This document shows positions 28,500 to 45,800 of a stretch of DNA of 64,000 nt, piece after piece. The stretch covers positions 425,809 through 489,808 of the forward strand of contig JAANYP010006978.1 of the NCBI GenBank assembly GCA_020465985.1. The letters run 5' to 3'. The translations under genes and the position numbers were made by a program. Under the pieces are notes generated by a model. It was not told the DNA's origin. It made no database searches and saw only the letters and a list, made by a program, of their open reading frames with translations. This DNA comes from Centrapalus pauciflorus. Lineage: Eukaryota > Streptophyta > Magnoliopsida > Asterales > Asteraceae. Every line of letters starts with the position of its first letter. The stretch's first letter is position 1.

Positions 28500-29296
28500 T
28501 TCAACCTGTGGTCTGCTTCTGGATATGGGATTTCACTGCATTATCTTCTTAATCAAACATGTATGCCCCATTAAACCACTGGTTCTGATTCAACGCACCC
28601 TGGCTCCTAATTCCTTAACTATTTGACATTTGACCATCATCAAATCTTTTCTGTTCGGGTGATTTTTTTATTTATTCGAAAACAGAACCGGACCGGTCGA
28701 CGGAACCGGACGGTTTGTTTTCAATAAAACCGGAACTGCAAATTTATCCCGATCGGGTTCTGTTGGAAACATGACGTACTGGTGGACCGTTTGTTGCGTG
28801 CGTCTGTGACGGAAAATAAAGTTGGAGGTGAAGGGAAAACCGATTTCTCGTCGCAGTTACCGTCATAAGTCGGTGCCGGTGAAACGGAAAGTTGCTGGTG
28901 CCGTCATAAACCAGTGGAACTGTTGCTGTTGCCGGTGGAACGGTAAACCGAAAAGATAGCGATGGTATTGGTGGCCGGTGGGGCAGGTAAAACTTCGATT
29001 TTTTTTTACTGGCGAATGGGTAGTGAAATAATAAAGGAAAAGTGAACAGACGAAAGATGAACGTAAAATAGCTTTTGGGCTTTGAGAAGATGAATGAAAT
29101 TGAGGAAAAGGGTCTTCCAATTCAACTTTCAATACAATGAAGACGGTACAACATTTGATCGGAGTAATTTTTATTTTTTTCAAATAAGGTTTAGCGTTTT
29201 ATAACTTTATTGAACAATTAAAATATATAATATCCATAAATTAAATAGATGAAATTTGAATAATTAAATGTATGCATTCTTTTTAACATTGTCCTT
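28500..29296. other. Upstream psbR region; no further gene
   Basis: A GC-richer patch at 28680-29000 has repeated ACCGGACCGG, CCGGTGGAACGG and similar strings. It gives an open frame on the minus strand (28863-29183) without recognisable motifs. It could be a worn hAT-type element or gene debris; it cannot be assigned. Confidence 0.35.
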
Positions 29297-29299
29297 TTA

Positions 29300-29669
29300 G
29301 AGGGTGTTTGGATTTGCGTTTAAAAAGTACTGTAGCGTTTTAGAAACTAATAATCAGATAATAGTTGTAACAAAAAGTGTTGCAGGAAATGTAATGTTTG
29401 GTTTAGCTTCTGCTGTTTGCTATCATAATTATCAAATAATCAGCTTTTAAAGTGTTTGGATTTGCGTTTTACTTGTAAAATGACCAAATAATCATTTATT
29501 AAGCAAATAAGCTACATTTTTTAACTTATGAAAAGTGTGGTAAGATTAACGTTAAACGCAAATAATCACTTGTTAAAGTATGCAATCCAAACACTTAAAA
29601 CTAATTATTTGCGTTATTGTAACGTAATAAGCTGATAATCTGGTTCATAACGCAAAACCAAACACCCTC
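29300..29669 (-). mobile_element. Tourist-like (PIF/Harbinger) MITE, copy 1
   Basis: Inverted ends GAGGGTGTTTGGATTTGCG and CGCAAAACCAAACACCCTC, flanked by the 3-bp duplication TTA (29297-29299 and 29670-29672), the PIF/Harbinger hallmark. 370 bp, non-coding. A second member in the other orientation lies at 55366-55741 with TAA duplication. Confidence 0.8.
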
Positions 29670-29672
29670 TTA

Positions 29673-31430
29673 ATTTATTAAATAAGTAAATGACTAATTA
29701 TCCATATTTTTAACCATTAATTATTTATGGATATGGATATCCATTTGTTTATCAAATAAATTACGCAGTATTTATAAAAGAAGGATGCATATCTACTTTA
29801 TAATTATTATCTAATAATAAACATATAAAATATGGACAATTAATTCAAATATAATCTAATGACACTTTAGTCGATCATTGTAATATTTTTTATTACAATT
29901 AAATTCTCACACATTAAATTTATCATCAACTAATCAATTTAATCACATATATTGATATTTAAGATCATTTGGTTTCCAACAATAATGTCAAATATTATTA
30001 TTTATTCGTTCAATCAATCTTTACAGTTGTGCTCATTTGGTTGACCATTGTGTGCTTTATGAAATCAGATTTGATGCAGTAGTAATATTACATTGACACA
30101 CAATTGACACACACAATTGATTAGATTTTATGATATTTGGTCTAGATTGGATTCTAAATTTAAAAAATAACAAGTTCTGTTTTTTCAATTTAAAATTTTT
30201 AAATTGTGTTTATCTTTAATGGGGAAAATGGATGTGACACCTAGACATCTAATGTTCTCTTTTATTAAGATTTTACCGGTCTATTTCGATAAAAAAATCT
30301 GGTTAAATAGGTCATTATGGATGATGTGGCATTCTAGTCTTTAGATATAATGAACATCACATGTACAAATTTAATGTTTTATTTTTTACTACTCAACAAT
30401 AAATTATTAAAGATGTCCATTTTAGACACTACACTATTGAAATGTCCATTTTAACTTACTAAATTATTAAAGATGTCAGTTTTAGACACAACTTTTTTCA
30501 TATTTTAAGCTCTTGACTACTTATTCAGGTGAAAAAACTGATAAATTTAGTATGTTAATATTAAGTTGTTATGATGACTTGAATGTTATGTGCTTATGTA
30601 TACAAATGATAGAAACACGACATCAATTAAGTACACGCACATTTTGACCTACACTGTAAAAAACAAACAACTAAAACCAATGGACAAATATATAAGTATC
30701 ACATATCATTTACTAGTATAACTTGAGTTTAGGTATCAAAACAGAGACAAGAAATGATGATACTAAACTCTTCATTATAAATAACCAAAAAAAAATAGTA
30801 ACTATAAACTAAATCTAACTAATTGAAATTTAAACACGTCTTTCGAAAACTGAATGCAGATTAGTTATGAAAGGCTAGAGACACTTTACATAATTTATCG
30901 ACTTGAATTTATTCTTATGATAATAAACATACTCAAGTTATGCATTTAATATCCTGATTAGATTTAATAAAATTAAGGATGACATTAGTGTTAATTTGAT
31001 CGGGATTTATCAAGATTTAATTAAAATTTCATTTCAATCATAATCACATGTTCCTACATAAGTATCGTTCTCTATCATCCCAATTAATTAAACGATTCAA
31101 TTAATCAAGCACAAATGGACAAGTAATTACAACTTTCACCACTAAATAATCACTCCTCCATAGAAGAACAATAAATCACTAGCAATGACATGCATAAAAA
31201 GATTGAATTTCAATTAAATTGAAACACCCATTTCAACATAATATAATAATTAATGGGGTTATGTTTAATTAATCAGATTAATATGGTTTTTAAAGAAAAT
31301 CGGGCATGACCCGTTTGCACAGAGTCAATATCCCTGTTTGGTTATATATAAAAAAAATTAGAATGTAAGATGAATTTACAAGATACTTCTACACAATTAC
31401 AAGATCTATCATCAACCCAAAAGACATTAT
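29673..31430. other. Gene-free AT-rich intergenic region
   Basis: No coding or RNA gene was recognised. Around 30360-30560 the phrases GTCCATTTTAGACAC and GTCAGTTTTAGACAC repeat, suggesting a worn MULE-type element whose ends could not be placed. Confidence 0.45.
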
Positions 31431-34135
31431 ATGTCTAAATACATATATGTACAAGTCAATCATAATGGTAGACAACTACCCAGTTGTATAAACGTAGTTT
31501 TACCGAAGTTAAGGCCTCAAAGACGGTCCGTTTAAATTCTAGGACCAACGCCGACAATCACCTTGCATTTACTAACACCACCTGAAGTATATAAAAGTGA
31601 GGGGTTAGCAAATAAACTTTGCTAAGTGAGTTACTAGATCGATATGGAGTGCAAAGCATACAACATGTATAAATGATAAAATGATTATGTAATGACACGT
31701 GCAATATCTTTTTAATAAAATAATGTGGGCATAGCCCATTAATTTGCATAGGTTGCGGTACATGACCCGCTGACCCGCCGTTGCCAAGAGCTATGGATCA
31801 ATGTCCAGCTGCGCAACTCCAACCGGCGCCCGAAGTCCGGCCACCTACCCACGAGCTCATGTGGTGTAGGAATTTATACGCACAAACACAAAGTAAGGCG
31901 CTTGATAATAATAATGAAAACCTGGATATTCGGTGAGGCCAATGATAAATGAGCATAACTCACAATGGGGTAATCGAGAGTAATCATGTGAAGTATGAAA
32001 TGAATAATCTTCAATTAACATGAAGGTTGATATCTGTAATGAAAGGTATCAAATGAGGTATGCTGGCCTTAGGCCATGATTAAATAATAAAACTGCCAAC
32101 TAGGGCAGTATGCTAAAATCAGTGCAATGCATCATATAAGAGGATGATGCCAATTAGATATGCACAATGTCATAATTAATTAACATGTAATTATGTATGC
32201 AACACACACATCAATGCTAGAACTCACAGTACAATAGGTTATAATAGCCTTTAATGTTCAATACGGCTGATACACCGCTTAACGCCCCGAACCGATAATC
32301 GATACTTCTTCCAGCTCCGAACCTATTAAATAAGGATATTCGAGGTATTCATTAGCTTATAATAGTATCTCATAAGTTATGGAAGTTAATTAAAGTGTTT
32401 AAGCGTTTTCGGTTTAAGTTTCCGAATTATCGACACCGATGCACCTCTTATTGAGTTTTATAAACTTTTGGGCGTTAGTTGATAATAATTTATGTGTTAT
32501 TTAATAATAGAATGATCCCATGATGTTATAGTATCATTATGGGGCTTAAAACCAGTGTTTTTGGGTGAACCAGGGCTCGACTCGCACTAGTTTTGTATTT
32601 TGGTCATAACTTTTTCATACGAACTCGGATTTAGGTGAATCAAGAGCCCAGACGAAGAGGACACGTAGGGCTACAACTTTTATCTTTTGAAAAATGGCCC
32701 ATATGATAGTCAACTCGGTGAGTTTGGATTGGAACTCGGCGAGTTCCTCTGACCTGCACATTCTGTTTCAGTTTTTTTTTTTAAATTCTGCTCGTCACCC
32801 TTCAATCAAAAACCGATTTTTGCTTCTTTAAACATTCATATACACTTGTTTTAGGCCTTATTTGATAAGTATAAACATATATAAACATGTTCTAACATCC
32901 ATAACATAATAATCCACCCTATTTAATCATTCAATTCCTTTATTAACTTACTTCAAAATAAAATAAATTTTCATGGGTTTTTCTTTGTGTTCTTGTATTT
33001 ATACATTCCAGAAACACAAAATAACTTTATTAATTGAAATTGAAGCTCTTTGAATTATAAACCCCTTTCTTTCCACCTCCAATTCAATGGTCATACTAGA
33101 AAGAGATTGGGCAGAAACTTATATACATATACTTTAAAAAAAGGGTTTATTATGAAAAAAACCAACATGTTTTCACGTTTTTTGCGTTTTCGTCCCTCTA
33201 TGTTATTTTTTTCCATAAAAAACCTCAAGTTATTCTTTTCTTAGTGGTTTAGTGAAATTTTGGACATTAGACCCCGGTTATAATTTGTGAACCGGGTTTT
33301 AAAAACTTGAAAAACCGGGTTCTAATCTCCAAATTTCACTAAACCAATAAGAAAAGAATAACTTGAGGTTTTTTATGGAAAAAAAATAACATGGAGGAAC
33401 GAAAACGCAAAAAACATGTTGGTTTTTTTCATAATAAACCCTTAAAAAAACTAATTAGGATTCACCTTGAATTCACTGCTTGATGGCTTAAATTTTGAAA
33501 CTCCATAGCGAACCTTGTAAGAAGCCTTTTCCAGCCCTAATTTTGCTCCCTTCAAGGGTATGTATTTGTGCAGAGAATTTAGGAGCAAAGAAATGTAGAG
33601 GAAGAAGTAGTCGATTGGGGTTTTTTAAACCCAATCCACAATTGGTCACACAAGTTGCAACCAAGCCCTCACACTTTATTTTATTTAATTTCAGCCTCCC
33701 ACATCTTCATTTTTTTTACTTTCTTATGTGCATTAAGCACTTGTACATAGGCTTTAAGAGTTTGTTCATAATATATAAGTTGCTAATTTACAAGACCTTT
33801 AATATATAGTACAAGTTGTTAAAGCTTGTGACCAATTCTTTAAATCTATTCATAACCCAACATAAAGATACAATTCATTTGGGAATTTAGTTCATTATAA
33901 GTAATATTTTTAAATTTGAGGGTATTATAGCAAGATATGAGTTAACCGGACTTAAATATAAGTATAAGTCCAATTTACCTATTTATAGGTTTGTAATTTA
34001 ACATTAACATATATTCTCTGAGATAATAAAAATTTCAATCTTTACATATTGATTAACATAAATAAATCACTCAATTCATTAGTTGAGTGTATAATTAGTA
34101 GTTCAATTATTATATCAATTTTGAGGATGTTACAT
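31430..34135 (+). mobile_element. LTR-retrotransposon-like non-coding sequence
   Basis: A stretch with higher GC islands (GACCCGCTGACCCGCCG near 31766, GGCGCCCGAAGTCCGG near 31825) and the paired motifs AACTCGGTGAGTT (32712) and AACTCGGCGAGTT (32733), followed by TTCCTCTGACC. The string GTCATAACTTTTTCATACG fits plant LTR-derived sequence. The right edge may be GATGTTACA at 34126-34134, an LTR-type CA end. No left edge, partner LTR or coding region was seen. It hosts the hairpin element at 33143-33441. Confidence 0.35.
33143..33441. mobile_element. Near-perfect hairpin MITE, Mutator-like
   Basis: Two arms of roughly 115 bp are almost perfect inverted copies: GGGTTTATTATGAAAAAAAC at the left against GTTTTTTTCATAATAAACCC at the right, with CCTCAAGTTATTCTTTTCTT against AAGAAAAGAATAACTTGAGG inside. 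The flanks share TTAAAAAAA (33134-33142 and 33442-33450), a possible 9-bp duplication, although of low complexity. The transcript would fold into one long stem. Confidence 0.7.
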
Positions 34136-35505
34136 AAATAAACCATAACAACAACAACAATCATCCAATGTTTATACAATAGTCATCTAACAAGTAGGAT
34201 TCATCAACTCAATGATTATAGAAAGATTGCACTAGTTTCATGAAATAATGTATAATAAAAGCTAAAATAAAAGCTCATTAATAATTGAAGTCAAGAGATA
34301 ATGTTACCAAATTTGAACAAGGATCCTTCTTGGAATATTTAGATATTCCATCAACAACTTAAATCTAACTAATCCTAGTTAAATCTATGAAAATGTATTA
34401 AGAAATTGAAGTTAAAATGAGCATAAAGAAACCGTAATATTGTCTTTCACATCTATGGTAAATGACTCCCTCTTTAACCTTTACATAAACTCAAATCATG
34501 AAAGTTATATATGGATTTGTTTGTCTTCTCTGTGTGGGCTTTTGAATTAACTTAATCTGAGCTCGTGTAAGTAAGATATGATCCAAATATGCATTTATTT
34601 ATTTTTAATTTTATAATCTCCAACTTACTATTTACTGCAAAACCCAATAAATTACTATCAATCAGTGTTATGTTTCATGTATTCTTAAAACAAACAGCAC
34701 CAACCTAGTTGAGTAGTTAGTTTACATGGTTACCTTCAATAAAGTGATAAGGGTTCAAACCCCACCACTATCACTTTTTTGGTTTTTTTCCCTTTCATCA
34801 CCATTGTATGGTTATTAAAATATTTTTGAGTTTCTTTAAAATTTACTTTTTGCCTGTCATTTTTTTTTACTCTTTATGTTTAAAAACATTTCAACAGAAT
34901 AAATCTTGTCATGTTTTATATTTTCTTTATAAAGTTATGATTCAATTTGATTATTTTGTATATTTTGAACTTCTTATTTTACCTTTTGTCCATTTTTAAA
35001 CTTTATTTGAAGATTTTATTTTATTTAATATATGGTTATTATGTTTATTAGGTTGATACAACGTTTATATTTTTATAAGGTTAATATTAAAAAAATACAC
35101 TTTTTTTTATTGGTTAAATCTCTACACTGTTACATGTTCATGTAGGTTTATGGTTAATTCCATGCACTTCCTTTTAGTGATAATCTCTATTCTTCATATA
35201 TTAGAATGAGTTATTAAAACTTAATACAACTGTTTTTTTAAATACGTAGATTTCATAAGGGATTTATTATGAAAAAAAAGATAATGGATCAAACTAATTG
35301 AAGGTGGTATATTTTTTCTCACTCACATTCTATTTTCTTTTTTTTTTTCATTATAAAGTTTTGTATATGTATTTTTTTAGTACAGAAATACCTGAAACTA
35401 TGAATGTTTTTTTTTTCAACATAAAATGTGAATTAAAATGTCAAGTTATTTTCATCTGAATATCTGATTACAAACAACGAATTTTATGATTTTAATAAAA
35501 AGGTA
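34136..35505. other. Intergenic, AT-rich; one SINE candidate
   Basis: Apart from the tRNA-like segment at 34690-34800, nothing gene-like was seen. Poly-T and poly-A runs are frequent. Confidence 0.45.
34690..34800 (+). mobile_element. tRNA-derived SINE candidate
   Basis: A box A-like TAGTTGAGTAGTTAG (34706-34720) is followed about 46 bp downstream by the box B-like GGTTCAAACCC (34752-34762), then CACCACTATCAC and a T-rich tail. This is the internal RNA polymerase III promoter arrangement of tRNA-derived SINEs. The head does not fold as a functional tRNA in my reading, and target duplications were not identified. Confidence 0.4.
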
Positions 35506-35507
35506 AT

Positions 35508-35768
35508 AGGGTGTGTTTGTTTTCAGTTAAGAGGGTCTGAATTTGGTCTGAAGTCTGAATTTCAGATCTTAAACTAATTTGTATAGTTTGTTTAAATTCA
35601 GACTTAAGAGGTTACAACATCTGAATTTCTTTCTGAATTTTAAGAGAAAGAGACTAGTCTGAATTAAAATTCAGAGCCTCTTAATTTCAGATTTGAAGGC
35701 TTCCTCTTAATTTCAGACATGGTTTTTAGACTTCGGACGTTTATCCTCTTAAAAAACAAATGTCACCT
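35508..35768. mobile_element. Candidate MITE rich in TCTGAATTT repeats
   Basis: Left end GGGTGTGTTTGTTTTCAGTT and right end AAAAACAAATGTCACC are inverse-like. The interior has many direct and inverted copies of TCTGAATTT / AAATTCAGA and CTTAAGAGG / CCTCTTAA. Non-coding. The class is uncertain (hAT or PIF). Confidence 0.5.
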
Positions 35769-36614
35769 AAGTGAAGAGACTAAAATGGTAATGTTTTGAT
35801 AACATTAAATGTTCTTTTTTTATTGGATATAAACCGACGAAGACAAGTGATTTTCATGTAACAAGTGAACACCTTTTAGGTTATCAGCTAGCGATAAACA
35901 AAAGATTCTGATGGGGTCGCAGCAGCTGTGTAATAAGTGTAAATGTTTATTATTATTCTGTGATATCCACAATTTGATTTTGAATACATTTTTCTCTCCA
36001 ACACATTACTATTACACACTCTCAGTCACAGTCCCCCAAAGGAAGGAGCTTTCTTTCGGGTTCTTTTTGTTTTTCTTCTACTCACTCACTTCTCCTTTTT
36101 CACGAGCATTTCAAGCAGTAGAAAAAAAAAAAGAAGGTTTTAGGGTTCCGTCACGGAGGACCCTCCAAATCCATTAAAGTCGCCCTCTTTTCCCACCCAA
36201 GACCAACTACCTCTTTTCCTCCTTCACCTCTCATCTCTTTACTTCTATTTCAATTCTTACTTTCTCAAGATCCATCCAATTCACCAACACATCTATGGCT
36301 TGTGTAAATTAAAATGGGGGAGCACTCAACCAGCAATAAAAAGTGCTGAAAAAGAGAGAAGACATAGTTGCTTCCTTTTGGAAAACGTACATGTGAAGTT
36401 AATTGATATTCATCACGAGCTGAGATATGTCACACTTAACTTTCATCAAGTTTCATGTTTTCAATCTGTCCATTAAATTAGGGTTTCTTTCCTAGCTACA
36501 ATTTAATTGGCCTTCTTGCCCTTATGAGTTATGACTACGGGGGAGGGAATTAAGGAAATGTAAGTGTAATTGGGCTTCTATTAATTAATTAATTAATTAA
36601 TTAATTAGGGAGTG

Positions 36615-41188
<4,574 letters not shown>

Positions 41189-42070
41189 TACTAGAGATCA
41201 TGGGTGGTTTGTAGGTTCTGTTCCTTCTTCTTCAATAGTCTTTAGATGCACTATGGTCCTGCACTACCATGCCAACCGAAAAACCAAAGGAGGAAAAGGA
41301 GGGTGGGAGATGTTGACCGATTAACATATCAGATATATAGACACAATCCTTTGCTTGTATATAATTTTGTACTCTTGCTGCAGCATTTTCATGTGGCCAA
41401 ATGTGATTCCGAAATCGAAATCCGGTCGTCCAAAGTGAGTGGAAGCTGTCCGTGCGTTGCCCACCTGTATATCACATCACATTGATGCTGATGTTAGTGC
41501 ATCAATGGCTACCGTTAGCCGAACGAAAATGTTGTATCTGCTCACTTATTGTAATCCTGTTCAATTGTTCATCCTTTTAGAATTGGGGTCCTTTGGGTGG
41601 TTTTAGCAATTTTAATAAGCATTCTGGATATCAAAAAGAGAGAAAAAGATAGCCTTTTTAATTGGCTATAATTTAGATCAAGATGTTTGTAATGGCAATG
41701 CTGTTGGAGATTTGGTTTAACTATGTAGTTAGCCTTAGGTTTGTCTAGAATGGTTTTATCTATAATTTGGCTACATTTAAAATTATCATTCTTTTATACT
41801 TTGTTCTTACCATAAATGTTTGTCTAACATGGTTATAACTGATATTAAAAACCAGTTTTAACCCAAAACGATTGTTTTAACTCCAAGAAAGAAAAGATGA
41901 GTTAAGTCGCTACTATTCTTATAAAATAAATGAAAATATTTATTGACATCTGTCATGCTATCATATTTCCAGCATCTCCAATGTACCTCTTGTAAATGAT
42001 CATTTACATTTTTTTTTTTGCATAAACATGTACAAGCCAATATTATAAGACATTTTATCAAAATGATCAT
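41189..42070. other. 3' untranslated and downstream region of the DnaJ gene
   Basis: Sequence to about 41600 is GC-balanced and probably includes the 3' untranslated region. No further gene was seen before the transposon cluster. Confidence 0.5.
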
Positions 42071-42074
42071 ATCT

Positions 42075-42307
42075 TAAATTTGAAAAATAAATCGTATTAA
42101 TGGAAAAAAAATTGTGTGAATGATCATTCACTTGGATCACTGTCCACATAAATATGCTTGAACATTCGCATAATTTTTAATAACGTAAAAAATTTGAATG
42201 TATAATGTACGTAACGTTAATTTACACATGATTATGAAAAAAAAATTATAAAAGTTTTTTAAGGGTGGTGTCTTCAGATGTACTTGATTTCGAGATGTCT
42301 TTCTTGA
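42075..42307 (+). mobile_element. Inverted-repeat element family C, copy 2 (partial)
   Basis: Shares GTGAATGATCATTCAC, ACATAAATATGC and ACACATGATTATGAAAAAAA with the copy at 62108-62533, and ends GTACTTGATTTCGAGATGTC shortly before a (TA)n tract. The left part is truncated or diverged. Confidence 0.55.
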
Positions 42308-42640
<333 letters not shown>

Positions 42641-42769
42641 ATATGATTATATATTATTAATATAATATAATATATATATATATTATATTATTATATACAC
42701 ATATATATATATATTTATATTATATTTATACATAGTATATTAATATAATGTATGTTATATATATCTTAT

Positions 42770-42879
<110 letters not shown>

Positions 42880-42883
42880 ATGG

Positions 42884-45800
42884 GAGGGTTCTTCTAAGAA
42901 CCATAAAAAATGTGGGAACCTAAGAACCTTTTATGGCCTTTGGATTAATGATAATCAATGGTTGATATATTGGATGACAATTTTGTAATTATTTTGAACT
43001 TTGATAGTGGAGAATCTTGAAAATGTGTGAAAAGGGTATTTTTGGAAGAAAAAGATCTGCTTATTCTCTTTCTCTCTCTTACTTTTTTTCATTTTCATTT
43101 TATTTTTCTTTCATTATAATTGATTTTTAAAGTAAAAAAACGTTTTTTATAAAAAAAAAATTATTTTTTCTATATAGAAAATTATTTAATCTCTAAAAAA
43201 TAACGTATTTTATATGGAAATATTATATGTCTATATAAAATATTTTTTTCTATATAGAATATGTTAACGAACATATTCTATGTACAATCTACGTAGAATG
43301 TCATGCATTCTACGTAGAATGACATGCAATCTACGTAGAATGTCGTGTAGAATGTCAAATATCATATATTCTACGTAGAATACTTGATAAAATATATCAA
43401 AAACACATTGAAATTAAAAAAAAAAAAATTCATTTAGACATTTTATCAAACACTTGGTATGTAACTGATATAAAATATAACAAAAAGACATTGAATAGTA
43501 ATGTTAATCTACATAAAAAGATACAGAAATGTATAAAAAACATAAAAATATATGAAATATATAAGAAACATATCATTCTACATAGATTATGTGTGATTTT
43601 TTACAAGTAGTCTTGTATTATATTCTATTTAGATTATCATTTAATCTACGTAGATTATCATGTAAAACATCCAATAACTATTACAATCATTATAAATCTA
43701 ATATCTTACAAATAATCTTCATTATAAAACATGAAAAATGAATCTGTCATATTCTATGTAGAGTATCGACGAACATATTATATGTACAATCTACGTAGAA
43801 TGTATGCATTCTACGTAGAATGACATTCAATCTACGTAGAATGACATTCAATCTACGTAGAATGGCGTTCAATCTACGTAGAATGGTATGCAATATACGT
43901 AGAATAACATGCAATCTACGTAGAATGTCGTGTAGAATGTCAATTATCATATATTCTACGTAGATTATTACATGATAAAATATACAAAAAAAAACATTGA
44001 ATAGTAATGTTAATCTACATAAAAAGATATAGAAATGTATAAGAAACATAAAAATATATTAAATATATAAGAAACATAACATTTTACATAGATTATGTGT
44101 GATTTTTTACAAGTAGTATTGTATTATATTCAATATAGATTATGATGTAATCTACGTAGATTGTCATGTAATCAACATAGATTATCATGTAAAACATCTA
44201 ATAACTATTACATTCATTATAAATATAATATCTTACAAATAATTTTAATTATAAAATATGGAAAATGAATCTGTCCAATGTGCGTAGATTGTACATAGAA
44301 TATGTTCGTCGATACTCTACATAGAATGTCACGCAATCTACGTAGAATGACATTCAATCTACGTAGAATGACATTCAATCTAGGTAGAATGACATGCAAT
44401 CTACGTAGAATGACATTCAATCTACGTAGAGTATCGACGAACATATTCTATGTATAATATACGTAGAATGTCATGCAATCTACGTAGAATGACATTCAAT
44501 ATACGTAGAATGACATTCAATCTACGTAGAATGGCATTCAATCTACGTAGAATGGCATTCAATATACGTAGAATGACATGCAATCTACGTAGAATGTCAT
44601 TCAATCTACGTAGAATGTCATGTAGAATGTCAAGTATCATATATTCTACATAGATTACATGATAAAATATACCAAAAACACATTGAATGTTAATGTACAT
44701 TTACATAAAAAGATATAGAAATGTATAAGAAACAAAAAAATATATGAAATATATAAGAAACATAACATTCTACATAGATTATGTGTGATTTTTTACAAGT
44801 AGTCTTGTATCATATATTCTATGTAGATTATCATGTAAAACATCTAATAACTATTACATTCATATATATCTAATATTTTACAAATAATCTTCATTATAAA
44901 ACATTTAAAATGAATCTGTCATATTCTATGTAGAGTATCGACGAACATATTTTATGTAAAATATACGTAGAATGTCATGCAATCTATGTAGAATGACATG
45001 CAATCTACGTAGAATGACATTCAATCTACGTAGAATGTCATGCAATCTGCGTAGAATGTCATGCAATCTATGTAGAATGTCGTGTAAAATGTCAAATATC
45101 ATATATTCTACATAAAGTACATGATAAAATATATCAAAAACACATTGAAACAAAAAAAAAAGATTTCATTTAGACATTTTATCAAACACTTGGTATGCAA
45201 CTGACATAAAATATACCAAAAATACATAGAATAAAACTGTAAATCTACGTAGAATAACATGCAATATACGTAGAATGACATGCAATCTACGTAGAATGAC
45301 ATGCAATCTACGTAGAGTATCGACGAACATATTCTATGTACAATCTACGTAGAATGTCATGCAATCTACGTAGAATGACATTCAATCTACGTAGAATGAC
45401 ATTCAATTTACGTAGAATGACATGCAATCTACGTAGAATGTCATGCAATCTATGTAGAATGTCGTGTAGAATGCCAGGTATCATATATATTCTACATAGA
45501 TTAAATGATAAAATATACCAAAAACACATTGAAACAAAAAAAAATAAGATTTCATTTAGATATTTTATCGAACACTTGGTATGCAACTGATATAAAATAT
45601 ACCCAAAACACAATAAATAGTAATGGTAATCTACAAAAAAGAAATAGATTTGTATAATAAACATAAAAATATATGAAATATATAAGAAACATAACATTTT
45701 ACATAGATTATGTGTGATTTTTTACAAGTAGTATTGTATTATATTCAATATAGATTATGATGTAATCTACGTAGATTGTCATGTAATCAACATAGATTGT

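Noticed and set aside
28863..29183. 106-codon minus-strand frame upstream of psbR
   Set aside because: No recognisable motif, and it overlaps a worn GC-rich repeat; too weak to call a gene.
34700..34775. Functional tRNA gene
   Set aside because: Box A and B resemble a tRNA, but I could not fold a convincing acceptor stem or anticodon arm; a SINE head is the better reading.
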